Origin: an uncultured Flavobacteriales bacterium
GTDB taxonomy: Bacteria > Bacteroidota > Bacteroidia > Flavobacteriales_D > Parvicellaceae
Assembly: GCA_943788755.1 (NCBI GenBank)
Contig: CALSRM010000003.1
Span: 496,001-560,000 of the forward strand
DNA: 64,000 nucleotides
Direction of reading: 5' to 3'
Position numbers and translations under genes: made by a program. Positions 58,901-64,000 of this stretch are shown here, one piece after another (the first letter of the stretch is position 1; each line of letters starts with the position of its first letter). The notes under the pieces were generated by a model. It had not been told where the DNA came from. It did not search any database and was given only the letters and a program-made list of their open reading frames with translations.

Positions 58901-59109
58901 GGTTGGACCTATATGTTGCTATAAAAGCAAAATATTGGGCACTTGGAGTAAGTGGTTCTTGCACGCTTGCAGAAGCTGGGCTTCATGGAGAACTATTGGC
59001 AAAATTCCTTGAGACTGAAACTCAAGTGTCCGGAAAATTGAGTGGATATATTACTGTATTGGATATAATAAGCGCAAGTTTTGATATGTCGTTTAATACT
59101 AGTTTTTAG
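49930..59109 (+). CDS. Giant (3059-aa) secreted beta-repeat protein with pentapeptide-type array
   Basis: It has a signal peptide (about 1-21). The N-terminal part (about 22-185) resembles the TANFOR-type start of large Bacteroidota surface proteins (NLNPPSPLYIGEY, GKLPEGHYVFSVEILDYNTG). Two Fn3-like modules follow (about 170-430). Long beta-rich regions continue to about 1160, then an array of short amphipathic strands (about 1165-1885: FSYDDLSIDFGKE, TAGSAYLGLTAG, NKTGHIDFTLDDN). A pentapeptide-type array spans about 1891-2197 (IDFSG, IDLSG, LNFTG units). A second strand-repeat array covers about 2200-2810 (SYSDSDREYKVSPEELSI-like, about 20-residue period). The C-terminal beta domain (about 2830-3059) ends in Phe. 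No T9SS sorting domain was found. It is 9 bp after the barrel gene and 4 bp before the Fn3 gene. It probably forms a long surface fibre; the function is unknown. Confidence 0.8.
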   Translation: MKSFLKIFTFILLLPTAGLGQMPTSVIVNLNPPSPLYIGEYYSFGSQALTAQLTLNDLQQDSWDVRLKVTIEGEGIKISTKQNFRPLNRITLFKGLTQIIEGDGFAEYLNVNNVDLEGITAASLNQSGKLPEGHYVFSVEILDYNTGIPLSFPDFKSAFIFFEPPPVTLQPACESVITPTDPVNLYFTWQIAGGSDPSIAMSSKYQLSLYEITEDSQDPYFAVENNHALLIYQSDFINQTSLSIDQTSMAVSLGTSSITSFTPGKKYIYRVQAKDEDEGGIYRNEGFSEWCWFFYGYPHDGNLAITTPADEYIFGKYDNKVFGWEASDLGTPGQEYDYTVVVKVLNEGQEKERAMDENPDWYVKNIPTTSSLNGYGFTLDQDTEPGTTYIWQVIAHTGVQEVAKSEIYTFYSAPLVDEFYVGGNLVKVVSLTNTDLSNLSGVGRIQISNDETDVFQFDFKDLTIEEVGVKMVLTAGEEIFEIPDREPMVLEPSDIQNENANFNITQGKITTEGIQLMGYLSTVFPLATSNGELSYIKSEQKWFRLNPTYQMLGEATLSETVEYELLEPYEFIVSLSNKTKFVIDNEKYSLYYSGSIGCNNLTTTNDGLPYTIPFNNQASIYYLEASGLSISVANYITPLSAMNIAFVPKSVIVDLSENQSPDKLSGQPQWKGFYFPEYSARFYSNNIDASNQLALPSNLDKNETLDNTDFWISTAGLHLDYPFTLESEGTTFNQFATIVSGNLTIEDNQVTNSKLEGEIKIPVIDKIDGFEFEIPITNDGLAQGYLREDLTQREMVFNPYGGENKVDISINRAVFADNERIDLEIDAELVGISALATGISDFRIYGDNSIGFGRKGGSKALDTQVEGEYKGFAAYVQEVGAALYNGNYAFSYVAAMDMGDDVVGEGGPPLLPITSIEPVGDDVVVPTYGPSTPQPEPSIAVPADIDPSSSTLTSNEMYVGIDNALVNLEGYLKLTNNDPNWGTSFRGGITGSIKIPTTIEVGANMIFGNREGLKFWYFDAYFNDREGLGIPVAPFFNIVAMEGKVFHHMSKSEGEYIVDPELAFGAGLYMQIIDNPTSGALFAIDAGMEIKIQESGDFTFSMNGDGSFLNTNRRSAASGGVASAVGDAVIEEALEAIGPISLSFDVAGGELSVTAEGTTKGRLDYIKGDLELGFGADLGAIPGVDFNFKKGGGNIDFNANASGEFGIGLGLDGNLLSLGIEGSNSAYLDFAYDNVSFSTDVNRANKTGSLAFSYDDLSIDFGKETDGGYLNFALSDDLKFNTGFNTAGSAYLGLTAGINVFNIAGDKAAGTGMFSLDIDGLEMSTSVNTQEKSASFGLNTSGVVLNVDGAYGKGGSFLLDAGGAKFDIGANLENKTGHIDFTLDDNRLFAELTEDNQGSLLFKTGPTEFGISGNTAGTAGKVFYKDNSASFSIAADRDNKTGGVDLTYGSNTLSSGLSPDSSYINLGFSGMALNLFSDNKNAGMIELINGSDQIKVEADLEAKSGSILLTDGSNSIFAKGAANATGEIKLNLDNNKIEAVKGLSESSLFVGSGQYEFSLEGANDGSSGLIGMKVGSLETRLGIDIAQSAGEIFVGDGADFILLKGNKTENTGMIDLKKSIVEFTAIYDDSLHMYSGPLSLTKFSNGTGNMKYFKDGNEIALYKKSDELGIGMSYSGNDLYLAHGTTKDLDSVYYRGNGQTVTASLVGNTGRVGVLNSLGYFGLVASNDGTGALSFNRGDWGAVISANVNDNTGHLELTKGDMMLDGNANISTKAYDVGFEKGSILTRLYYEPGKKTINFGVLNNFDITAIKEGENYTTEFVKGEHHLKGKVEGTLKEIEYNGMGAKVILGNQKEYVSYGGHSVLIENEKVFVDEEEVYDYSSVSMTDVLDLRKVNWKEVNLKGMDFSGIDLKGMDLSGIDFSKLDLPNVNLKDINFTGIDFMDVDLSALDFTGIDLSGLDLSGLNFTGFDLSMLDVSMIDFTGIDLSGFTLPNIDLSRLNLSGIDFSGFSFEGIDISMIDLSGVDFGSLDLSGIDLSSLGDFDMIDLPTLDLSGIDFTGLDLSSLDLSMIDFTGIDLTGISLPNIDWPSINLSGIDFSGFGFPDINLAFIDFSGIDFSGISLAGLNFTGFDFGNINLSFMDFSGFGFPGLDLSFIDFSGLDWPNIDLSMIDFSGFDFPNIDLSMFDFSGINFPSMPDLNWTMPALSFDDVEIIPYLNGKNSAITFIKGADSVHVRSVELKDGAITAYISGKNIEVKKEGAEYALRYEDYTAELKGKDLVVKQGETNQLHITPEAGSLVYDNYEVSLSKEDGFSYSDGYNKATVTNEGIAASSGEKELSFNKQKQLFIQYEQGKNFKIDPAVGLEVNYDGSALTVTEELLSYSDSDREYKVSPEELSITEGDKKLIVNENRGYLEYDSKNSLELTGGVLTAIHDDKTFTISDQKEITYNDPNRELAISPDAMYLEQDGKSVSLSAEEMQIILAEDQKLKLTESLLDLKYNENELKLGSSALYFTDGSQTFDLSKDELAISKNDNSIFLSKTGFGLNYGSNHINIDKQDQKVDFKYGNVEAAFSNGESLSFTDGTRSFELASTGLSMQDGDNTLAVVDDNGKQALELTSGDDRFFVNNSGFAIDYSGKHFAINDEEYLHVDIDANRYIEVMNNGAKYSDNGTELIIGGDENFLEVKDGTKSIALTQDEKLTLKDGKYSAWLSKDLEIEMTDGIRTIGLFSESHYVTYQQGEYEFGIRGGSGGNKPGLDVTAYGNTIIVEGERNKDVTVGVSSPDYGEVSFTINSEKDIEARFVNGSSVYGFIKDEAGITPITGSEPAPPEPENLEGSGSVVAMDGPSHLTNSIADEGGGSIRGTAELSFDSRTSHFVANAAVAGNAPICIEGAMALEVSPEKFKLNIGTEAQKIEVYPTCSGFGGGGWLGIESTSATTSIDLGVFVGWKAGASVEIGSDAIGAGLSVEAAAELGVKAKAELLPDFKLLEAGIWLDLYVAIKAKYWALGVSGSCTLAEAGLHGELLAKFLETETQVSGKLSGYITVLDIISASFDMSFNTSF
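55600..56520 (+). repeat. Pentapeptide-type coding array (about 61 units of 15 bp)
   Basis: A strict five-residue period of the form [I/L/F][D/N][F/L][S/T][G/x] runs through residues about 1891-2197 of the giant protein. It is interrupted by a few irregular units (for example around LGDFDM and by units with LPN or WPN). Confidence 0.88.
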
Positions 59110-59113
59110 ATAA

Positions 59114-61099
59114 ATGAAAAAGATACTATATATACTTTTACTAATAAGTCAACTATGCAGTGCTCAGGGTGAAGCTGAGCTTTTTGTGAGTAATGACTAT
59201 GAAAGTGGACAAGGGGTTCGATTAAAATGGGTTTTTGAATACCTCTATCACCCAGAGGGGTTCAATATTCACAGAAGCTCTGATGGGTCTAATTGGGATA
59301 AGATGAACCAAAAGCCAATACAATTGGCAAAGAACCTTCCAGAAGGACATTCACTTGCTAAAGAAGAACATGACCTGTATAAAGCTGTGGTTGCTACCCC
59401 GTACCCGGATATGAGGAAAAACATAATACGTGCGTTTGTATTAATAAAATCTATTTACGATAATAATTTGGCCGAATATGTTGGGATAGCACATCATGAT
59501 AAAACAGCTTTACAAGGCACTAAGTATACTTATAAGTTGTCCCTTGTTACTCAGGAGGGGGACATTGAGTTAACAAAGTCCAAAGAGATTTTATGCAGCA
59601 CTTTCAGTAAACCTCTTCCCCCAGAAGATATTCAACTGAATAGAAAAAAGAAATTTATTACTTTTAATTGGAAACCAGATCTATACAGATACTATGGAGT
59701 TGATATTTATAAAAAAGCAATGGGTGAAGCAGAATTTGAAAAAATTACTACCACTGGTCCGAGGGCGATACAGCCAAAAAGTGCAAAAAATTATTCTGAA
59801 GCTTCTATCTTTTTTGTGGATACGAATATCGTATATGAAACGGGATATTTATACAAATTTGTTGCAGTGGATTACTTTAATCAAAGGTCAGAAATGTCTA
59901 AGGAAATAGCTGCGCCAATAAAAGACTTTATACCCCCGCAAATGCCGCATAGCTTAAAATTAAGACCTAGTGCTTTAACCAGTAAAGTGTCTGTTGAATG
60001 GAATGCTATTGATGAAGCTGATCTAGCTGGGTATTATATTTACAGAGGCTACCATCCCGATAGCTCATTTGTGCGTATTACTGAAGAGATCCTTCCAAAA
60101 ACGATAAAAAATTACACGGATGAAAATGTAACTGTTGGAGGTTATTATTACTCCGTTTCTTCGGCAGATTTGGCAGGAAATGAAACCTCTTCGGGGTTGA
60201 TGTTTTGTGAAATGCGTGATGTTGAGCCACCTGCAGCTCCTCAAAACATGGTAGCAAAATCTGAATCAGGAAAAATAACATTATCATGGTCTGCGAATAC
60301 TGAAAGTGATTTGAAAGGTTACTTCGTCCAAAAATCGTTGAATGATAAAGACAATAGTGATAACCACTACATTAATGTCAATCACACGCCTTTGATTGAA
60401 ACAGAATATGTGGAAAAGTTGGCTATCAACATTAAAAATAAGTTTGTCTATCGGGTAGTTGCAGTTGACACTAATTTTAATCGAAGTAAACCATCTGTCA
60501 ATTCATTAGCTCAAATGCCAGATGTTGTTGCGCCAAAGGCGCCTGTTATTAAAAATGTAGCGCTAGAAAGTGCTAATGCTAGGGTGGAGTGGTTAAAAAA
60601 TGTAGATACAGATTTAGGTGGTTATAATCTGTTTCGCTCCTTAGTTAAGGATAGTTTATTTTACGAATTAGTAAATGTATCGCCTATCAAGCCGGAGTCG
60701 GAATCCTATTTGGACAGAAGAACAGAAAAAGGAAATTCCTATGTATATGTGCTTGAAGCTTTTGATCAAACAGGAAATAAATCAAAATATTCAAACAGTT
60801 TTAAAATTAAGGTACCCAAAGACAAGTTAAAGGACTCTATTGTCATCACAAAGTCGGTTTACAACAGTAAAAAGAAACAAGTTGTTATTCAATGGAACAG
60901 TCCAAAATACATTAAAATGAAGGGTTATGTTGTCTATGGTAATGATAGTGGTACTTTAAAACCATTAACAGGACTTTCAGAATACACGGAAATGAAACTC
61001 AAAAAAGAATTAACCCTACCTTTAGAAATTGAAATTAGAGGATATACAGAAACAGGCGATATCATTAAGTCAGAAACAATTTTAATAAATAACGAATAA
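59114..61099 (+). CDS. Multi-Fn3 secreted protein of the giant operon
   Basis: The 661-residue protein has a signal peptide (about 1-18, ending CSAQ). It is composed almost wholly of fibronectin type III modules, at least five, with recurring WxxxxExDLxGYYIYR, SYLDRRTEKGNSYVYVLEAFDQTGNKS and YRVVAVDTNFNRS motifs. The modules are separated by PPxxP(Q)-type linkers (VEPPAAPQNMVAKSES, VVAPKAPVIKN). There is no catalytic domain, sorting domain or membrane segment after the signal. Spacing of 4 bp from the giant gene and 7 bp to the next suggests cotranslation and a structural role, such as a sheath or linker (inference). Confidence 0.82.
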   Translation: MKKILYILLLISQLCSAQGEAELFVSNDYESGQGVRLKWVFEYLYHPEGFNIHRSSDGSNWDKMNQKPIQLAKNLPEGHSLAKEEHDLYKAVVATPYPDMRKNIIRAFVLIKSIYDNNLAEYVGIAHHDKTALQGTKYTYKLSLVTQEGDIELTKSKEILCSTFSKPLPPEDIQLNRKKKFITFNWKPDLYRYYGVDIYKKAMGEAEFEKITTTGPRAIQPKSAKNYSEASIFFVDTNIVYETGYLYKFVAVDYFNQRSEMSKEIAAPIKDFIPPQMPHSLKLRPSALTSKVSVEWNAIDEADLAGYYIYRGYHPDSSFVRITEEILPKTIKNYTDENVTVGGYYYSVSSADLAGNETSSGLMFCEMRDVEPPAAPQNMVAKSESGKITLSWSANTESDLKGYFVQKSLNDKDNSDNHYINVNHTPLIETEYVEKLAINIKNKFVYRVVAVDTNFNRSKPSVNSLAQMPDVVAPKAPVIKNVALESANARVEWLKNVDTDLGGYNLFRSLVKDSLFYELVNVSPIKPESESYLDRRTEKGNSYVYVLEAFDQTGNKSKYSNSFKIKVPKDKLKDSIVITKSVYNSKKKQVVIQWNSPKYIKMKGYVVYGNDSGTLKPLTGLSEYTEMKLKKELTLPLEIEIRGYTETGDIIKSETILINNE

Positions 61100-61106
61100 G
61101 TTAATT

Positions 61107-62297
61107 ATGGTCTATATAAGAAATATTTTAATCATCTTTATCATGTTCTTTGTTGGAGTATATCATTCCATTGGACAGGTCCGAATTGGGGATAGTACCA
61201 ATCCGAATACAGAAGCAATTTTGGATTTAACAAATAGTGAAAACTTGGGATTAGCACTTCATATACAACAAAGTGATCCGATAAATAACCCTAAGCCAAT
61301 AGGAATGTTGTACTATTACAATGACTACCTGTACATTTCTCAAGATAGCGTTGTAGCATCTTGGAATGTTTTATCACCTTGGGTTTACAAAGGAAAACAG
61401 CATCTAAACAAAGGAGTTTCATATCCATATACACCGGGCCTAGCAATAGGTGTAGAGTTCGGTTTATCTCAAAATAATTCGTTGCACATTGCAAATCGTC
61501 CAATTTCTCGAAATTCTATTAGTAAAACATCCTCATTATTAATAGGGGATGCTAAAGACTCAACTACTAATCTTAATTATCATTATTTAATGATGGATAG
61601 TGATGATATCCTTGTTCGAAAAAACTCCGGTGAAGCGGGAATATTAAAACTACAAGAAATGGTAAATTCAAATGTTCAGGTTGGTTCTCCTATCGATTCA
61701 TCAGGTAATGTCAATGTTTTTGGGAAAGTACAAGAAAACGGTGGTGATATTATGCCTGCTGGTACAGTCATCATGTACTACGATAACCTAGCTTCTTTTA
61801 CAAATGGTTTAGGAACAGGAGAAATGACAGGTTGGGGGCTTTGTGATGGGAGCTCTTATACTTTTAATGGCACCACAATAACATCTCCCGATCTTCGGGG
61901 TCGATTTATTGTTGGAGCAGGTACACCCATTGCAGGGAATACCACATATTATAAAGATAGCATAGGAGGATATGATCAGGTAATACAGCGAAAAGAAGAA
62001 GTTTTTGCTCACAACCATGCTCCAGGTATGACACTTATAACAAATACTAAAGGAGAACATTACCACAAGCATCCCTATACTAATGACACAGGTGCAAACG
62101 TTGGAGATATAGGTTCAGTTGGTTGTTGTGGTTGTGAAGGGATTGGCCCCGAAGGAAGTTTTAATAGAACATCTACAAATGATGGTGAACATGGCCATAG
62201 TGTTTATGGTAGTACATCAAACGTCAATTCTGGATCACAAACGGCTATGGACAAAATTCCTCCATATTTCGTAGTGTATTATTTAGTAAAATTATAA
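61107..62297 (+). CDS. Phage tail-collar/tip-like secreted protein, copy 1
   Basis: The 396-residue protein has a signal peptide (about 1-24). A conserved N-terminal segment (about 25-95) has VRIGDSTNP, AILDLTNSENLGLAL, PIGMLYYYNDYLYISQDS and SWNVLSPW; it resembles the tail-fibre-like heads of many Bacteroidota secreted proteins. The C-terminal collar-like domain (about 210-396) starts GGDIMPAGTVIMYYDN, has GWGLCDGSSY and SPDLRGRFIVGAG, and ends PPYFVVYYLVKL. HxH motifs are at 302/304, 318/320 and 362/364, like the iron-binding HxH sites of phage T4 fibre tip gp37 (analogy). It is 7 bp after the Fn3 gene. Confidence 0.82.
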   Translation: MVYIRNILIIFIMFFVGVYHSIGQVRIGDSTNPNTEAILDLTNSENLGLALHIQQSDPINNPKPIGMLYYYNDYLYISQDSVVASWNVLSPWVYKGKQHLNKGVSYPYTPGLAIGVEFGLSQNNSLHIANRPISRNSISKTSSLLIGDAKDSTTNLNYHYLMMDSDDILVRKNSGEAGILKLQEMVNSNVQVGSPIDSSGNVNVFGKVQENGGDIMPAGTVIMYYDNLASFTNGLGTGEMTGWGLCDGSSYTFNGTTITSPDLRGRFIVGAGTPIAGNTTYYKDSIGGYDQVIQRKEEVFAHNHAPGMTLITNTKGEHYHKHPYTNDTGANVGDIGSVGCCGCEGIGPEGSFNRTSTNDGEHGHSVYGSTSNVNSGSQTAMDKIPPYFVVYYLVKL

Positions 62298-62310
62298 AAG
62301 CAATATTTAT

Positions 62311-63585
62311 ATGCAATTGAAGATAATCAAAATCATAGCAATCGTTTTCTTGATAATCATTGGACCCTCCGTTGTTTCTCAAGTTAAAATTGGTGATCCG
62401 AATAGTCCAGATGCAAATTCTATATTGGACCTTACCAATAGCAGTAATCTGGGGTTATTATTAAATAACAGGCTCACTTCAGTGGACACCAGTGATATTC
62501 AACCTGTGGGAACGCTACAGTTTTATGATGGAGAACTGTATCTTTCTCAAAGCAGTAGTATTGCAAAGTGGAACGTACTTTCTCCATGGCGTTTTAATGG
62601 TAGCTATGATTATGGAGTTTGTATTCCTTCTCTTGGAACTTATGGAGTAGGAATTGGAGTCAACACACATGCTGCTAGCTATCAAGACTCTACTTATTTG
62701 CATTTGGCACAACCAAATACAAGCAAAAACATTATTGATGCACCTCTATTAATTGGACCTGAAATTGGAACACAAACACCACCACCAACCGATAAATATA
62801 TGCTAGTCAATAACAAAGGAATTTTATGTTATGACACTGACATTAGTAATGTTGATACATTGTTTCTGCAACAAATTGAATATGGAAAAGTACAAGTAGG
62901 AGAATCATCCTCAAATAATACGGATTTAAATGTATACGGGAAAGTTACTGAAGGAGGAGGAAATATACAACCTAAAAACGCTATTATAATGTGGAATGGA
63001 AACATCACGGGTTCCAATTTTAATAGCGGACTTGGAATAAATGAAATGACAGGTTGGGCTATATGTGATGGTAATAATGGTACACCGGATTTAACGGGTA
63101 GATTTATTGTAGGTTCAGGAGAACGGAATAAATACATTAGAACAGCTTCAGGCTCAATAGATTCATTAAGCGCTAATGAGACTTTTCCGGTACCCGCTCA
63201 AACCAGCATTGGAGGGCAAGATGATTTTTTACAAACGGCATCACAAGTTGGGATTCATTTACATACAAAAGGAACCTTATCAGCTATCAGTCGTGGTGCA
63301 CATGAACATGGAAGCAAAGCATCTAGTGTTTATGGAGGCGGCAGTATTGGAGCCTGTTGGCCAGAGGATGATGGTGTAAACCTCGGACCTCGAGATGTGA
63401 CCACATCAACGCCATACCTTCAAAATGTAGTGGCAAACCTTCTTGATGACACCAACACACCTAATCATTCTCATGATATTACAGGAACCACACTAGCCAA
63501 TGCATCGAGCACTCCAACTGCTCCTCAAGAGGTCATTGTGAATCATCCTTATTATTACGTAGTCATTTATTTAATGAAACTTTGA
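62311..63585 (+). CDS. Phage tail-collar/tip-like secreted protein, copy 2
   Basis: This 424-residue paralogue of the preceding protein has a signal peptide (about 1-24) and the same N-terminal segment (VKIGDPNSPDANSILDLTN, LYLSQSSSIAKWNVLSPW). The C-terminal collar domain has NIQPKNAIIMWNG, GWAICDGNNGTPDLTGRFIVGSG, and the end YYYVVIYLMKL. HxH motifs are His316/318, 331/333 and 386/388. The central region differs from copy 1, as expected for diversified receptor-binding tips. It starts 13 bp after copy 1. Confidence 0.82.
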   Translation: MQLKIIKIIAIVFLIIIGPSVVSQVKIGDPNSPDANSILDLTNSSNLGLLLNNRLTSVDTSDIQPVGTLQFYDGELYLSQSSSIAKWNVLSPWRFNGSYDYGVCIPSLGTYGVGIGVNTHAASYQDSTYLHLAQPNTSKNIIDAPLLIGPEIGTQTPPPTDKYMLVNNKGILCYDTDISNVDTLFLQQIEYGKVQVGESSSNNTDLNVYGKVTEGGGNIQPKNAIIMWNGNITGSNFNSGLGINEMTGWAICDGNNGTPDLTGRFIVGSGERNKYIRTASGSIDSLSANETFPVPAQTSIGGQDDFLQTASQVGIHLHTKGTLSAISRGAHEHGSKASSVYGGGSIGACWPEDDGVNLGPRDVTTSTPYLQNVVANLLDDTNTPNHSHDITGTTLANASSTPTAPQEVIVNHPYYYVVIYLMKL

Positions 63586-63596
63586 TACTTGAAATT

Positions 63597-64000
63597 ATGA
63601 ATAAAGTTTTAATCATCATCCTTTTTCAATTTTTCCTGCTTGGATCACCCTTTGCACAAGTTAGTATTGGAAAATCAACCATCACAAATGATAGTTCAGT
63701 ATTGGACCTCTCCAATTTTTTTAACAAAGGTCTTTTACTCAATAATTATGCAGGTGTTTTAGACACAACAATTGCTAAGCCCATAGGAATGCTATATTTT
63801 GACAGCCTTTATTTGTTCATTTCTCAAGACAGCCTTGTGGCAAGATGGAATGCACTTTCCCCATGGATTTTTGATGGAGATACAGATAATGGAATTGAAT
63901 ATGGATCAGTTGGGCGGCTAGGAATAGGAATAGGAATTAATGTCCACGATCCATCCTATGACCCAACACCAGCATCGAGGTATTATTATCCAACTAACTT
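63597..64000 (+). CDS. Phage tail-collar/tip-like secreted protein, copy 3 (3' truncated by window)
   Basis: ATG at 63597 opens a frame that runs off the window (about 134 residues). It has a signal peptide (LIIILFQFFLLGSPFAQ) and the shared N-terminal segment: VSIGKSTITNDSSVLDLSN, GLLLNN, KPIGMLYFDSLYLFISQDS, RWNALSPWIFDG. The collar domain would lie outside the window. It starts 11 bp after copy 2, so the operon continues. Confidence 0.82.
   Translation, partial: MNKVLIIILFQFFLLGSPFAQVSIGKSTITNDSSVLDLSNFFNKGLLLNNYAGVLDTTIAKPIGMLYFDSLYLFISQDSLVARWNALSPWIFDGDTDNGIEYGSVGRLGIGIGINVHDPSYDPTPASRYYYPTN

Noticed and set aside
48223-64000. Prophage, tailocin or contractile injection system
   Set aside because: Collar-like domains are present, but there is no sheath, tube, baseplate, portal, terminase, integrase or lysis gene, and every product has a signal peptide.

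Overview
The window looks like chromosomal DNA of a marine or aquatic Bacteroidota, most likely Flavobacteriales and close to Crocinitomicaceae or Cryomorphaceae (inference; no marker search was possible). The evidence is low GC, several proteins ending in type IX secretion (T9SS) sorting domains, a gliding-motility-associated (CHU_C) C-terminus, SprB repeats, Bacteroidota-type promoters (TAnnTTTG -7 box) and a conserved MoxR/DUF58/DUF4129/SpoIIM/RDD envelope cluster. No rRNA, tRNA, CRISPR array, insertion sequence or prophage core was recognised.

Layout. 1-9145: end of atpG, an ECF sigma factor coupled to a membrane-anchored PKD/CHU_C protein, a TlpA-like lipoprotein, a WYL regulator, small lipoproteins, and the minus-strand run rpiB-M28 peptidase-idi. 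9146-9494: very AT-rich spacer with short iteron-like repeats. 9495-14713: AT-rich block with a MORN-repeat protein, a PAS/HisKA_2 histidine kinase, a LytTR response regulator and a secreted protein whose start overlaps a terminator hairpin. 14861-22323: minus-strand envelope operon (spoIIM fusion, DUF4129, DUF4350, moxR, DUF58) with a divergent RDD gene, followed by rsmI. 23118-38955: T9SS cargo, namely a PNGase F-like protein with a LamG insert, a small secreted protein, hsp20, two huge minus-strand Fn3/CUB/SprB adhesin-like genes (one with clustered frameshifts) and a GEVED/Fn3 protein. 39055-43569: small protein, leuS broken by three apparent single-base indels, and a thioredoxin-fold protein without the CxxC. 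43703-47992: MopE-like protein with 14 metal-binding repeats.

48223-64000 (continues past the window): a tightly spaced operon and the most unusual part. It encodes a predicted outer-membrane barrel, a 3059-residue giant with about 61 non-canonical pentapeptide units between two long arrays of short beta repeats, a multi-Fn3 protein, and three paralogous secreted proteins with phage tail-collar/tip-like C-termini carrying HxH motifs (the third is cut by the window edge). The inferred product is a surface fibre or appendage with exchangeable phage-tip-like ends.

Sequence reliability: the broken leuS (an essential gene) shows that some single-base indels here are probably sequencing or assembly errors. 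This affects how the frameshifts at 35150-35722 should be read.
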